Shown: piece after piece, positions 24,165-33,076 of the stretch
How the letters are laid out: the number at the start of each line of letters is the position of its first letter
Position numbering within the stretch: the stretch's first letter is position 1
From: an uncultured Oscillospiraceae bacterium
GTDB lineage: Bacteria; Bacillota; Clostridia; Oscillospirales; Oscillospiraceae
Reading direction: 5' to 3'
DNA: 64,000 bases
Assembly (NCBI GenBank): GCA_934512135.1
Contig: CAKSWT010000004.1
Span: 1 to 64,000, forward strand
Program-made: the position numbers and the translations under genes
The notes under the pieces: model-generated
Databases searched by the model: none
Seen by the model: the letters and a program-made list of their open reading frames with translations, nothing else
What the model was told of the DNA's origin: nothing

Positions 24165-24821
24165 TCATGTCGGCTCAGCAGTCCGATTGCAAAGCACGGC
24201 AACCCGGGTCTGGCCCCCTACGGTACAGGTGTAGAGCACCAGGTCATATCCGCTGTTCTGCACTGCCTCCACATCCAGCGGGCTCACCGTATCAATTCTC
24301 GCCACGGCATAGTGGTTCACCATGCCCTCCGCATCGGTAAAAATCACCCTGTCCCCCACCTCCAGCTCCTTCAGGCTGCCGAAATGGGAGGCGTAATTGT
24401 GCCCCGCAATCACCAAATCGTCTGTCCGGGAGGAGCCAAACTGCCGGCAGGGTGCAATGGACAGCCGGTCATCGTCCCACTGGGCCATCACTGGCAGCTC
24501 CAGCTCCAGTGCCGGAATGGACACATACCCCACATAGTCATAGCCGTCCACCGTGACCACGGGCATCTCCTGACTCAAGGGCGCATCAGTTTCCCGGGGC
24601 GCATGGGACACTTCTGAGGTTGCCTTCCCCGGATCAGATTCCAACTGGGACGCTGTCCGGTTGGTGTTCTCCGCGATCACCGCCTGGACATCCGCCAGGG
24701 CCGTTTCCGCCTGCTGCCCGGCTTGGTCGCTTTCCTGACGGTTATGAAGGATCAGGAGCAGCGCCGCCGCCAGCAGCGCCGCTCCCAAAATCACAAGGAT
24801 GATACCCAGCTTTTTAGACAT
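24165..24821 (-). CDS. Sortase
   Basis: This 218-residue transpeptidase should cut a sorting signal and join the protein to the cell wall or to another subunit. A membrane anchor spans about residues 5-26, then a linker and the sortase barrel with His141 (AGHNYASHF), catalytic Cys199 (LYTCT) and Arg206. The class is not clear: the CTVGGQTR active-site loop is not a textbook class A, B or C sequence. The ATG overlaps the end of the Cna-B gene by eight bases, so enzyme and substrate are translationally coupled. It is the last gene of the sipW operon, making the Cna-B protein its most likely substrate. Confidence 0.9.
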   Translation of the reverse strand: MSKKLGIILVILGAALLAAALLLILHNRQESDQAGQQAETALADVQAVIAENTNRTASQLESDPGKATSEVSHAPRETDAPLSQEMPVVTVDGYDYVGYVSIPALELELPVMAQWDDDRLSIAPCRQFGSSRTDDLVIAGHNYASHFGSLKELEVGDRVIFTDAEGMVNHYAVARIDTVSPLDVEAVQNSGYDLVLYTCTVGGQTRVAVLCNRTAEPT

Positions 24822-26562
24822 GCTTCTTTTTCTTCGCCACCAGGACGCCGCCCAGTGCCAGCAGGATGACACCTGCCGCAGCAAGCACCGGAATGGGCCA
24901 ATTCATCTGCCCCGTCTGAATCAGCGCCGCCGTATTGGTGATGGTCACCACGCCGTCCTTGGCGGTATAGGACGGGGTATAGCCCTTGGGCACACTGGTT
25001 TCGAGAATCTGCCAGTTGCCGTCTCCGCCCAGGTTCTTCCAGGTATAGCTCCAGTTGTTGGTGCCATCCAGCTTTACCGTTTCCACGGCGGTATTGCCAT
25101 TATACAGCGTCACCGTCACAGAACCAGGGCGGCTGGCGGACTTGTCGTTGGTCCAGAGCTTCTTCACCGTCCGGTCCACCGGAGCAGCCTTCTTGGTATT
25201 GGTGATGGTCAGCTCCGTGCCGTTTCTCTGATAGGACACGGTGTAGCCCTGAGGCACCTGGGCCTCCTCTGCGTTCCACGCAACCTCCGGGTCCAGCTTA
25301 TCCCAGGTATGGGTCCAGTTGTTGGTGCTGTCCAGCTTCACCTGGGCCTCCACCTTGCCGTCCTTTAGCAGATTCACCGTCACACTGTCGTTCTTGTGGG
25401 CCTCCGCCCCGTCAGACCATACCTTTCGCACAGTAAGCTCTGTGGTCGCAGGGTGCGGGTCTTTGGTGAAGGTGTTGGTAATGACGGTGTGATGGTCCTG
25501 CTGGTCATAGGAGACGGTGTACCCAGCGGGGACCTGGGTCTCCCGGACGCTCCAGCTGCCGCTTTCGTCCAGTCCCTTCCAGGTGTGCTGCCACTGGTTC
25601 GCCGCCTGGAGGGTAACGGTATCCGTCAGGGTTTGGCCGTTGTACAGCTGGACCTCCACGCTGTCCGGTTGGGCCTGGCCCTTGGTGACCCACTGCTTCT
25701 CCACGGATACATCCACGGTGTTTTTCGTATTGGTAATGGTAGTGACATTTCCCTGGGTGTCATAGGTGGCGGTGTAGCCCTGGGGAACCTTGGCCTCCTC
25801 CACCTTCCAGCTGTATTCCGTGAGCTCGCCGTTCTCCGCCTGGCCCTCTACCAGCTTGTCAAAGGTATAGGTCCAGCTGTTTTCCGCGCTGAGGGTCTTG
25901 GTGTCCACCACCTGGCCGTCCCGCAGAAGATTCACGTCGATGCTGTCGTCTGTATGGTTCTCGTTGCCGTCGGACCAGACCTTGCGCACGGTGATCTGCC
26001 GCTCCTGGAAGGCCTCCACATGGAACACCCAGTCCACCTCGCCGATCTGATTGGCATAGTCGTTGCCCAGCTCCAGCGGCACCGTCAGGGAGACCTGCAG
26101 CTTTGCGGTTTCCCCGGTACGGAAGGTCCCCAGCTGGACAAAATCCGTAAGCTGGGCGGGCTTTTCCGGGGAGGACTCATAGATCACCTGGCCGCCGTTG
26201 GTCACGGTCAGGGTGAGCTGGGAGAGAAACGCCTCCATGGGCTCCAGCTCCGTTTCCACGGCTTCGCTGATGGGATTCTCCGCCCCGTGGGGGAGGGCCT
26301 TCATATACAGGACCACATAATCGCTGTCCTTGTCGGCATTGGTAAAGGTGACGGTCTCCGTGCGGGTGTCGCCGGGCATCACGTTCTTGAAATTGCCGAA
26401 GAGGTCCGTGGCGGTATAGTCGCTGCCGGGCTGGAACCGGAATCCGTCATCCTTCCCCTGGAAGGTAATGGAGGCGTCCGTGGCGGCGGCTCCTGTGGTG
26501 AACCCCAGGGCCATGGCCAGGATCATCAGCAGAGAGAGTGCCTTGTTCCATGACTTTTTCAT
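24814..26562 (-). CDS. Cna-B repeat surface protein with sortase signal
   Basis: This 582-residue protein has a Sec signal peptide ending near GAAATDA, then a region (about 28-190) whose pattern (NVMPGDTRTETVTFTNA) resembles the TasA/camelysin beta-sandwich, then four Cna-B repeats (about 190-280, 283-370, 375-460 and 465-545), each beginning with a V(R/E/K)K(V/Q/L)W motif and ending with TITNT. Such domains form stalks and can carry internal isopeptide bonds. The C-terminus is a wall-sorting signal: IQTGQ, a hydrophobic helix and KKKKHV. The motif is an LPXTG variant. It probably links the fibre subunits of this operon to the wall. Confidence 0.9.
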   Translation of the reverse strand: MKKSWNKALSLLMILAMALGFTTGAAATDASITFQGKDDGFRFQPGSDYTATDLFGNFKNVMPGDTRTETVTFTNADKDSDYVVLYMKALPHGAENPISEAVETELEPMEAFLSQLTLTVTNGGQVIYESSPEKPAQLTDFVQLGTFRTGETAKLQVSLTVPLELGNDYANQIGEVDWVFHVEAFQERQITVRKVWSDGNENHTDDSIDVNLLRDGQVVDTKTLSAENSWTYTFDKLVEGQAENGELTEYSWKVEEAKVPQGYTATYDTQGNVTTITNTKNTVDVSVEKQWVTKGQAQPDSVEVQLYNGQTLTDTVTLQAANQWQHTWKGLDESGSWSVRETQVPAGYTVSYDQQDHHTVITNTFTKDPHPATTELTVRKVWSDGAEAHKNDSVTVNLLKDGKVEAQVKLDSTNNWTHTWDKLDPEVAWNAEEAQVPQGYTVSYQRNGTELTITNTKKAAPVDRTVKKLWTNDKSASRPGSVTVTLYNGNTAVETVKLDGTNNWSYTWKNLGGDGNWQILETSVPKGYTPSYTAKDGVVTITNTAALIQTGQMNWPIPVLAAAGVILLALGGVLVAKKKKHV

Positions 26563-26574
26563 GTTCCCACCCCC

Positions 26575-27126
26575 TTAGTTTCCGCTGGATGCCGGGTAAT
26601 TCCAGGCTTCCGTTCTTGCATTTGCCGGCTGACTCTGAATGGCGTCGGCGATGATTTCCACAGAGAGGTCGTAGCCTTCTGGCGCTTTCCCCGCAACTGT
26701 CGTGCAGGAAGAAATCAGCACAGGCGTTGAGCCATTCACATCCACCGGGGTATTGTAATAATAGTACCCGTCCGTGCCCTGTGTCCATTCGCTTCCGTAG
26801 GTAATCAAATAATCGCTGGACGCTGGGGCCTTGCCGTAGACATTGCCGTCTGCATCCTTCCAGGTGACCACGACCTTGGCGCGGATATAGGCAGGGATAT
26901 TGCCGGTGTTTGTGATTTTTACATCGCTCTTGGTTCCGTTTTGAAAGGTTTCATCCACCTTGCAGGAGACCTTGCCGTATTCGAACTGGTTTGCGACATC
27001 TTCTGTTTTAGTGGTCAGGAAGGCGACGGTGGTTCCTGCCACGGCGCCGATGACCATGACGATGGCAATCAGCAGGACCGCTGCCTTATCCAGGCGAATG
27101 CAGTGTTGGTTTTTGGGCTTTGGCAT
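26575..27126 (-). CDS. TasA/camelysin-type subunit 4 (SipW-dependent)
   Basis: This 183-residue protein has a basic N-terminus, a hydrophobic segment and the SipW-type signal end GTTVAFLTTKTEDVANQFEYG, followed by a beta-sandwich domain with the segment IKITNTGNIPAYIRAKVVVTW-like pattern and DGYYYYNTPV. It resembles subunit 3 more than subunits 1 and 2. The ATG at 27126 has AAAGGAGG eight bases upstream; the longer reading to 27171 would overlap the vWA gene and is rejected. It sits between the two large surface proteins, so it may be a minor or adaptor subunit. Confidence 0.85.
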   Translation of the reverse strand: MPKPKNQHCIRLDKAAVLLIAIVMVIGAVAGTTVAFLTTKTEDVANQFEYGKVSCKVDETFQNGTKSDVKITNTGNIPAYIRAKVVVTWKDADGNVYGKAPASSDYLITYGSEWTQGTDGYYYYNTPVDVNGSTPVLISSCTTVAGKAPEGYDLSVEIIADAIQSQPANARTEAWNYPASSGN

Positions 27127-27143
27127 GTGGGTCGCCTCCTTTC

Positions 27144-30100
27144 TCAATTCGTTGCGGGTGTCGTTGTCCAACAGTTATCGCAATATGCGCCGCCGTTGAG
27201 CCATTTATTGTTGTTGCGGGTGTTGCCGAAACTAACGTTTCCCGTGACGCTATTCTCCGCTTCGCCAAGTTTCACCGTCTGCACACTTGCGGTTGGGGTG
27301 TAGCGCCAGCTCCAGTTGGTGTCCTCGGTGACGGTGTAGGTGCCCTTGGGGAGGCCCTTCACTGTGGTACTGCCATTGCCGTGGATGACCACTTGCAGGG
27401 ACAGGCCCTCTCCTGCGACCGTGAACACAAAGGACTGGTTTTCGTCGATGGTTTCTGCGCCGGATTTGGTAATGGTCAGCTCACAGGGCGTCACATGGAC
27501 GATGAAGTGGGGATCAACTTCTATCCTCTCCCACTGGCAGTCGGAATCCTTCTCGCAAGGGTTGTGCGCAAAGGTGACATACTCTGTGACGTCGATACCT
27601 CCGATTTTGACTGTGACCGTGACAAGGGTATCGGTTTCGAAGGCTCCTGCCGCACAATCATAGGTGTAGGTAAGTTCGGGGGCGATGCCGGTCATGGTGA
27701 CGTCAGAAGCCGTGCTGGTCCCGTGTTTCCAGCCCAAGTGGTCGTCTGTCGGCTTGTTATCCTTGTAATCTGCGGTTTCGCCCAGGATGATGGTACTGTC
27801 CTGCCAGGTCAGGGTGGGGGTAAAGACGTTGATGTTTTTGGTGTCACTATTTGTTTTCTCTGTACACGTTCCCACATTTGTACCTGTTGCAGGGTCTTGG
27901 CTTGGAGACACGGTGGCAGTGACGGTGTAGGTGCCGTCGGCGGTCATAGCCTCGGTCGGTTTCGTGACAGAAATGTCCACATTGACAAAATCGGCTTTCC
28001 AGCTATCCGCTCCTGTAATGCCGTTTATCAAGTTTGTGCCATTGCAGGTCGCTGACATGCCAGTTTTGCACTCGTCCTCCGTCATGGTGTGATTCAGGTA
28101 GACATTTTTATCGGTGGCGGTGACGGTGACGTCCGGGATGGGAACATTGACGGTGGGGACGTCAAAGGCGTGAATAGGCGTCGTTGCAGTGGCGCTCTCG
28201 TAGACGCCGGAGGCTTCCCCGTTGGTGGGCACGTTATTGCCGCCCAGGAAGCCGGCCTTGGGGGTGACGGTGAACTCAATGATGAGCTTTTTGCCGTCAT
28301 GGAATGTCTCCGTACCATTTTCTGTATGGGCGCCGCACCAATTTGCAGAGAAATTGAAGCCGGAGACGGAAACGGTGTTGTTTTCAATGTTTACACTAGC
28401 ATTCGTCAGCACTGTCTCGTTTGTCCAGCTACTCGCACTTCCGTTGGAATCGGCGGTTTTCACCGTAATTTTGCTCGTATCGGCGGGCATGGTGAAATAC
28501 GGGGTCACCACGTCCTTGATGACGGCGGACTCTGCCAGTGTGCTGTGGGAGCCGCCGGTTTCAATATTGCTTGCAATCTGCTCAAAAATGTTGTTCAAAG
28601 AATTCGAGTCGCCGGCAGAAAGGTAATAGCTCGGTGTCCGGGGCGTTCCGTTGTTGGAGGAAACATTCTGCATAAACCAGTTGCAGGCCGCCGGAAGCTG
28701 AGAACTGTCATTGTCTAAATCACCGCTTGGTTGCGTCCCGGCAGAGGTGGCATCTGCGCCACTAAAAATGCCCACTGCGTAAACCGTTGCCTGGTATGTA
28801 TTCTTTGCCGTATTTGCATAACTGATTGCATTGTTGGCCACACTCAGCTCAAATCCGTTAGAGGCTGTCGGCGCACCGTCTGTAAACACAATGACCACAC
28901 GGTTGCGCTGTTCTCCGACCGGTATTGGATTCGCCGCAAAAATATCGTTTGCCTTTGCAATTCCGCTGTCAACTCGAGTGGCTCCACCCGGCTTCAGACT
29001 GTTAATGGCGGCATTGACGGTGGACGCCCCATTCGTATCCTTCATGCTAACGAAATAGTTGCCGTTCTGATTCGTCAAAATCCAGGAATCTCCACTATCG
29101 AAGATACCACCACTTGCATATTCCACCACGGCAATCCGGTGATCTATCGTCTTTCCGTCTGTCCCCTGTGCCTTACTGGCAACCTGCGTTACAAAACTGG
29201 TTGCAGCAGACTTTATGGCAACCATACGAGATTGGAATGCATGTGTCGTTGTGGTCTTTGTATAGAACTGATCTCCGCCGCTACCTTCTGATGTTTTCGG
29301 TGTTAATTTTTTTCCCCGACTCCCTATTCTGTGACTACTATGTGATTCCGTATACCAGCCTGCTTCACAATTATCAAACAAACCGGTAGTGCTGGTATAT
29401 CCGGAACAATAGTGGGCTGGGTAGTATTTGCCATTACTACTTTTATAGTAATACTTGCCGGTCGTTACAATGTCATAAACGGGGTCATAACGTACAGATT
29501 CGACAGGGTGATCATCTTCCTCTTCTCCACAAACCATACAGTAACCCATCGACCCCGAGCGATCCAGCACCAGCACAATATCCGTGGGCACGTCTTTGGT
29601 GGTGGTTGTGGTAGTGGAGCTGCCGGTGGCATAGGCCTCCATGCGGATGGTATAGGAGCCATTGTCGTTGGCTGTGGCGGTTTTGCTCAGCACAAGGCCG
29701 CTGCCGCTGGTCTTGTTGTCGGCCGTCCTCAGGGCCCGCACCCGGGAGACCGCAGCGGTCCCCACCACGGGGCCCAAGAAGGGGGCCACGCTGGTCATGG
29801 AGACCGGGGGAATAAAGGCGTCCTCTTCCTCGCCGGGCTCCTGGGGCTGCGCTTTGGCGTAGGCCTGGAGGGCCTGGTATTTCTCTTGACTGATTTTATT
29901 TAGAATTGCCTCTGCTTCTTCCTCCGAAGCGTCCATGAGCAGGGCATAGAGGTCCTCCACGGCCATATTCTCATAGTACAGCGGGCACCCCTCCTGATGC
30001 TCCCCATTCAGCGTGCCACAGGTGCAGCCCTCCGGGGTGGTGCTGAGGGAAGGCTGAGGGGTGGTGCTGGGGGCGGCGGAAGGAGACGTGGAGGGCTCCG

Positions 30101-30320
30101 GCGTCCCAGTGGGCGTCCCGGTGGGTGTTCCAGTGGGCTCTGTGGAGGGCTCTGCAGAGGGCTCCGTCTCCTCCGGGGTGGCCGTGGGCGGCGCAATGGT
30201 GGCGCTTTCCTGGGCGGAGGTCTCCTGGGCGCTGTCCTCTGTGACGGCCATTGCCCCGGGGACATAGAGGGCCGCAAGCATGGCAAAGGTCAGGGCCAGG
30301 GCCAAAATCCTTCTTTTCAT
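27144..30320 (-). CDS. Large secreted von Willebrand factor A protein, putative fibre adhesin
   Basis: This 1058-residue protein begins with a Sec signal peptide (cleavage near AMA-VTED), then a Pro/Thr/Ser-rich stretch with GTPTGTP repeats (42-95) and a Cys-containing segment. A vWA domain starts near residue 246 with a complete metal-ion-dependent adhesion site: Asp253, Ser255, Ser257 (DRSGSM), a later Thr (GGATRV) and Asp (VFTDG). It contains a Cys/aromatic-rich insertion after the first motif. Beta-sandwich domains follow, and a SpaA-like domain near the C-terminus (LTITKSGAETIDENQSF). There is no sortase motif or membrane anchor, so it must be held by partners. It resembles tip adhesins of pili in plan. 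Confidence 0.87.
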   Translation of the reverse strand: MKRRILALALTFAMLAALYVPGAMAVTEDSAQETSAQESATIAPPTATPEETEPSAEPSTEPTGTPTGTPTGTPEPSTSPSAAPSTTPQPSLSTTPEGCTCGTLNGEHQEGCPLYYENMAVEDLYALLMDASEEEAEAILNKISQEKYQALQAYAKAQPQEPGEEEDAFIPPVSMTSVAPFLGPVVGTAAVSRVRALRTADNKTSGSGLVLSKTATANDNGSYTIRMEAYATGSSTTTTTTKDVPTDIVLVLDRSGSMGYCMVCGEEEDDHPVESVRYDPVYDIVTTGKYYYKSSNGKYYPAHYCSGYTSTTGLFDNCEAGWYTESHSSHRIGSRGKKLTPKTSEGSGGDQFYTKTTTTHAFQSRMVAIKSAATSFVTQVASKAQGTDGKTIDHRIAVVEYASGGIFDSGDSWILTNQNGNYFVSMKDTNGASTVNAAINSLKPGGATRVDSGIAKANDIFAANPIPVGEQRNRVVIVFTDGAPTASNGFELSVANNAISYANTAKNTYQATVYAVGIFSGADATSAGTQPSGDLDNDSSQLPAACNWFMQNVSSNNGTPRTPSYYLSAGDSNSLNNIFEQIASNIETGGSHSTLAESAVIKDVVTPYFTMPADTSKITVKTADSNGSASSWTNETVLTNASVNIENNTVSVSGFNFSANWCGAHTENGTETFHDGKKLIIEFTVTPKAGFLGGNNVPTNGEASGVYESATATTPIHAFDVPTVNVPIPDVTVTATDKNVYLNHTMTEDECKTGMSATCNGTNLINGITGADSWKADFVNVDISVTKPTEAMTADGTYTVTATVSPSQDPATGTNVGTCTEKTNSDTKNINVFTPTLTWQDSTIILGETADYKDNKPTDDHLGWKHGTSTASDVTMTGIAPELTYTYDCAAGAFETDTLVTVTVKIGGIDVTEYVTFAHNPCEKDSDCQWERIEVDPHFIVHVTPCELTITKSGAETIDENQSFVFTVAGEGLSLQVVIHGNGSTTVKGLPKGTYTVTEDTNWSWRYTPTASVQTVKLGEAENSVTGNVSFGNTRNNNKWLNGGAYCDNCWTTTPATN

Positions 30321-30337
30321 GAACTATCCCTCCTTGA

Positions 30338-30913
30338 TTACGGATCCATGGTCGGGGTGGGCTCCGCCGACTCCGGCCAGCCCTTGGCATCCATGACGTT
30401 ATCGCCGTTATTGGCCGTCTGGACCGCCTGGGCGGAGAGGTCCACAGTGGCGGTGGCGCGCTGATACTCGTTGCCCATCTCCGGCTTAAAGGTCACGGTG
30501 GTGAAAATGGGGTCGCTAAGCTCCCCGGGCGCCAGGGGCTTCTGATAGTAATAATAGCCGTCCTGCAGCTTCCAGTTTTCGCCGATGTCCAGGACAATAG
30601 GCTCCGTGGACAGGGACTCCTTGTCTGCGCCCTGAACGGCCACGTCCAGCTTCACCCGAAGCCAGGCGGCGGCACTGCCGGTATTCTTCACCAGGGCGAT
30701 TTTGGTGACGGAGGTGCCGGGCATGACGCCGGTTTGATCCGCAAAGGGCTCTGTCATGGCCTCGTCGGCCCACTCCTGGACCTCAATATCCACGCCGCCG
30801 GTGGTAATCACGTTATGGGCCGTGTCCTCCTGGTTAAAGTAGGCCAGGGTTCCTGTGGCGGCGATGGCCACGCAGATGGCCACCAACAACAAAACGGTAA
30901 TCTTTCGCTTCAT
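30338..30913 (-). CDS. TasA/camelysin-type subunit 3 (SipW-dependent)
   Basis: This 191-residue protein has a SipW-type signal (MKRKITVLLL, then TGTLAYFNQEDTAHNVITTG) and a beta-sandwich with AALVKNTGSAAAWLRVKL-like features and DGYYYYQKPL, which also occurs in subunit 4. Two adjacent ATG codons at 30916 and 30913 follow GAGGAG; the second has better spacing. It ends 17 bases before the vWA gene, so these two are closely coupled. The 131-base gap before it holds two hairpins. Confidence 0.85.
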   Translation of the reverse strand: MKRKITVLLLVAICVAIAATGTLAYFNQEDTAHNVITTGGVDIEVQEWADEAMTEPFADQTGVMPGTSVTKIALVKNTGSAAAWLRVKLDVAVQGADKESLSTEPIVLDIGENWKLQDGYYYYQKPLAPGELSDPIFTTVTFKPEMGNEYQRATATVDLSAQAVQTANNGDNVMDAKGWPESAEPTPTMDP

Positions 30914-30970
30914 CATCCTTGCTCCTCTCCATGGGGTTCGCCTGGTAGGCGTTTTTTGGTCCCGGTGGAC

Positions 30971-31035
30971 CATATGAGAATATCCGGACCAGGTCCGGGT
31001 ACTCTCATATGCCCTGCACCCCGGGGGGTGCAGGG
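30971..31035. repeat. Two intercistronic hairpins in the fibre operon
   Basis: The first inverted repeat (30971-31011) has outer arms CATATGAGA / TCTCATATG and inner arms CCGGACC / GGTCCGG. The second (31012-31035) is CCCTGCACCC / GGGTGCAGGG. They lie between the genes of subunits 2 and 3. On the coding (minus) strand neither is followed by a T run, so an RNA-processing or stability role, or partial attenuation, seems more likely than full termination. Confidence 0.7.
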
Positions 31036-31044
31036 TTTTATACT

Positions 31045-31782
31045 TTACGGTTGTGCAGTCGATTGTGCAGCAAAGGCCGCCCAAGCAGCATCTGCATCGT
31101 CAAAGCCGTCAGCCTGGATGGCGTCGGCCTCGATGTTGATTTCAAAATCATCGAGCTCTGCCAGCTGGTCGCCGGTAACCCATTCAGGCACTTTAATGCT
31201 GTTAAACAGCGTATCTAAAACAACATTGGCATCCGGTGCGGCAACAGTCCCATTGAAGTAGAAGTAATATGTAAGAGTATCTCCTTCTCTGACAAAATAC
31301 TTGGTGCCGGTCAGCATGTCCTCAGTATCAACCATATTATCAGGAATGATACCATCCCACTTGGCCGCATTCGCTTCAACAAAGTTCACCATGCGAATTA
31401 GAGGATATGCGTTTTCCACACCGGTGGTTTCATCCGCATACTCAGGATCCGTGCAAAGTGCAATAATGGCATCCGCATTGTTGAAGGTGACCTTCATGCG
31501 AACATAAGACTCCTCACTGTCCTTAAGAACCGTCACAGTAGGGTCTTTGGTATAGGTGTGGCCAGGGACCAGATGGTATGCGTTTTCCTGAACGCGATTG
31601 GCGCTCGGAACAGGTGTGCCCGCTTTGTCTACCTTCGCCTCGTCCAGTGCAATCTTTACATTCCCCACGGTGAAGGTATTCTTTGCGCTCTTTGTATCCG
31701 TGAAATACGCCAGGGTGGCGCCGCCCACGGCCACAACGGCCAGCGCTACGCACAGGCACAGCGCCAGGATTTTCTTCTTCAT
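31045..31782 (-). CDS. TasA/camelysin-type subunit 2 (SipW-dependent), likely major subunit
   Basis: This 245-residue protein starts MKKKILALCL and has the classic SipW-type signal end GGATLAYFTDTKSAKNTFTV, followed by the TasA/CalY (M73-like) beta-sandwich with VPGHTYTKDPTVTV and a long acidic C-terminal part. TasA proteins form the protein fibres of Bacillus biofilms. AAGGAAG precedes the ATG. It is followed by two stable hairpins, a layout often used to keep a major subunit's mRNA in excess; that role is inferred. The earlier peptidase M73 name does not show protease activity here. Confidence 0.88.
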   Translation of the reverse strand: MKKKILALCLCVALAVVAVGGATLAYFTDTKSAKNTFTVGNVKIALDEAKVDKAGTPVPSANRVQENAYHLVPGHTYTKDPTVTVLKDSEESYVRMKVTFNNADAIIALCTDPEYADETTGVENAYPLIRMVNFVEANAAKWDGIIPDNMVDTEDMLTGTKYFVREGDTLTYYFYFNGTVAAPDANVVLDTLFNSIKVPEWVTGDQLAELDDFEINIEADAIQADGFDDADAAWAAFAAQSTAQP

Positions 31783-31809
31783 GTAAGTCGCTTCCTTTCA
31801 CATAATTGG

Positions 31810-32502
31810 TTATGGTCCGACGGTAGTCGCAGGGCTGGGCTGGGGGGTAACCTGATAAACAGCATCCCAAGCACCTGCCGGATTGCCCACAAAGCCGGCC
31901 TTCTGTACCGCATAGGCGGTGAAGGTGAGCTTTGGAGGGTTGTTTTTCATCCCTTCAATTTCCGTTTTCGTCAGCGTGTCAGCAACAGTGATCTGACCTG
32001 TGGTGTTCTTGCCAGTTCCACCAGCAAGGACCTGGAAATTCTGGTCTGCTTCGTTTGCATCAACAGGGCGGTAATAGACGTTTGCAGGAATGTCTGTGCC
32101 ATCCCCCTGCTGCCAGTCATCAGCAATACCATACTTCACCTTGAGGGTATTATCTGTTTCTTTGAAGTTTGGCCAGTTCTCCTCGTTCACCTTGACAAAC
32201 AGCCAACAGTCCTCGGAGCCCGCCACCACGGTGACCGTGGGGTCCTTGGGCAGGTCCACACCGGGAACGATTTTATAGTTGTTGTTCACTTTCGTTGTTT
32301 CTGTCGTCAGCCTATTTGTTTCAGGGACGTACTTACTCTCTTCCAGCTTAATGTTAATATCACCCACAGTGAAGGTATTTTTGACTTCCTCTGTCGTATC
32401 TGTCAGCCAGGCCACGGTTCCGCCCACGGCGCCTCCGATGACCAGGGCCAGAGCCAGCATACCCGCAAAGAGCTTCCCGCTGACGCTGTGTTTTTTCTTC
32501 AT
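31810..32502 (-). CDS. TasA/camelysin-type subunit 1 (SipW-dependent)
   Basis: This 230-residue protein has an N-terminal hydrophobic signal ending GGTVAWLTDTTEEVKNTFTV, the SipW-type pattern, then the same fold as subunit 2, including the segment VPGVDLPKDPTVTVV. It lies directly behind sipW (34 bases) and 27 bases before subunit 2. AAGGAG lies about 12 bases upstream of the ATG, a long spacing that may lower expression compared with subunit 2. Confidence 0.88.
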   Translation of the reverse strand: MKKKHSVSGKLFAGMLALALVIGGAVGGTVAWLTDTTEEVKNTFTVGDINIKLEESKYVPETNRLTTETTKVNNNYKIVPGVDLPKDPTVTVVAGSEDCWLFVKVNEENWPNFKETDNTLKVKYGIADDWQQGDGTDIPANVYYRPVDANEADQNFQVLAGGTGKNTTGQITVADTLTKTEIEGMKNNPPKLTFTAYAVQKAGFVGNPAGAWDAVYQVTPQPSPATTVGP

Positions 32503-32536
32503 ACCAGTTGATTCTCCTTTCTTTGCTCAATTGCAT

Positions 32537-33076
32537 TTATTGGGAGCCTTTCGGCCTTATCCCCTTGTCCCGCTTCTTCTCCCCGGAAAACACGTCCGGC
32601 AGGAACACCAGAAGCAGCAAAATCGCCCCGCAGGAAATGGCCACATAGAGGCCCGGGGGCTGCTGAATATAGGCGGCCACATAGCCCAGGTACGGAATAG
32701 AACACACCGGGGTACCCAGGACGTTTTTATAGTGGACCAGGCTGCCGTCTGCCGCCTGATTGGCGTCGCCCTTGGTCCGGAAGCGGAGCACTCCGGCGTC
32801 CTCCTCATCCGGCACCACCTCCACCACCCGATGGGTGGCTACGGTGTCCTCGTCCAGCATAAAGGTAACGACCTGGCCGGGGACCACAGTGGCTGGGTCC
32901 ACCTTTTTCACATAAATCAGTGAACCGGTATGATATGTAGGCTCCATAGAGCCGGAGAGCACCGCAAACACCTGCAGCCCCACCAGCCGCGCCCCCACCA
33001 GGAGCACCGCCAGCAGCACCACCAGGGCCACCAAAACCCCACTGACCACATTCCACACCGTTTTCCATGAATGCAT
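32537..33076 (-). CDS. sipW: SipW-type signal peptidase I
   Basis: This 179-residue protein has an N-terminal transmembrane helix (about 10-32), the catalytic Ser43 in LSGSMEPT, and His82 in VATHRVV where bacterial-type enzymes have Lys. The Ser-His dyad marks the archaeal/endoplasmic-reticulum type to which B. subtilis SipW belongs. A second helix lies near residues 140-162. SipW processes TasA-type precursors, and four of these are encoded directly downstream, which fits well. It is the first gene of the operon. Confidence 0.93.
   Translation of the reverse strand: MHSWKTVWNVVSGVLVALVVLLAVLLVGARLVGLQVFAVLSGSMEPTYHTGSLIYVKKVDPATVVPGQVVTFMLDEDTVATHRVVEVVPDEEDAGVLRFRTKGDANQAADGSLVHYKNVLGTPVCSIPYLGYVAAYIQQPPGLYVAISCGAILLLLVFLPDVFSGEKKRDKGIRPKGSQ

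Noticed and set aside
23841..24617. 258-residue plus-strand frame over the small membrane protein and sortase region
   Set aside because: It crosses a strong terminator and has no motif; the small membrane gene and the sortase explain the region.
30050..30180. Short repeats as a CRISPR or minisatellite
   Set aside because: They are the codons of the GTPTGTP/EPS low-complexity stretch of the vWA protein, with no spacer structure.
27144..30320. Sortase motif at the C-terminus of the vWA protein
   Set aside because: The protein ends CWTTTPATN with no hydrophobic helix or basic tail.
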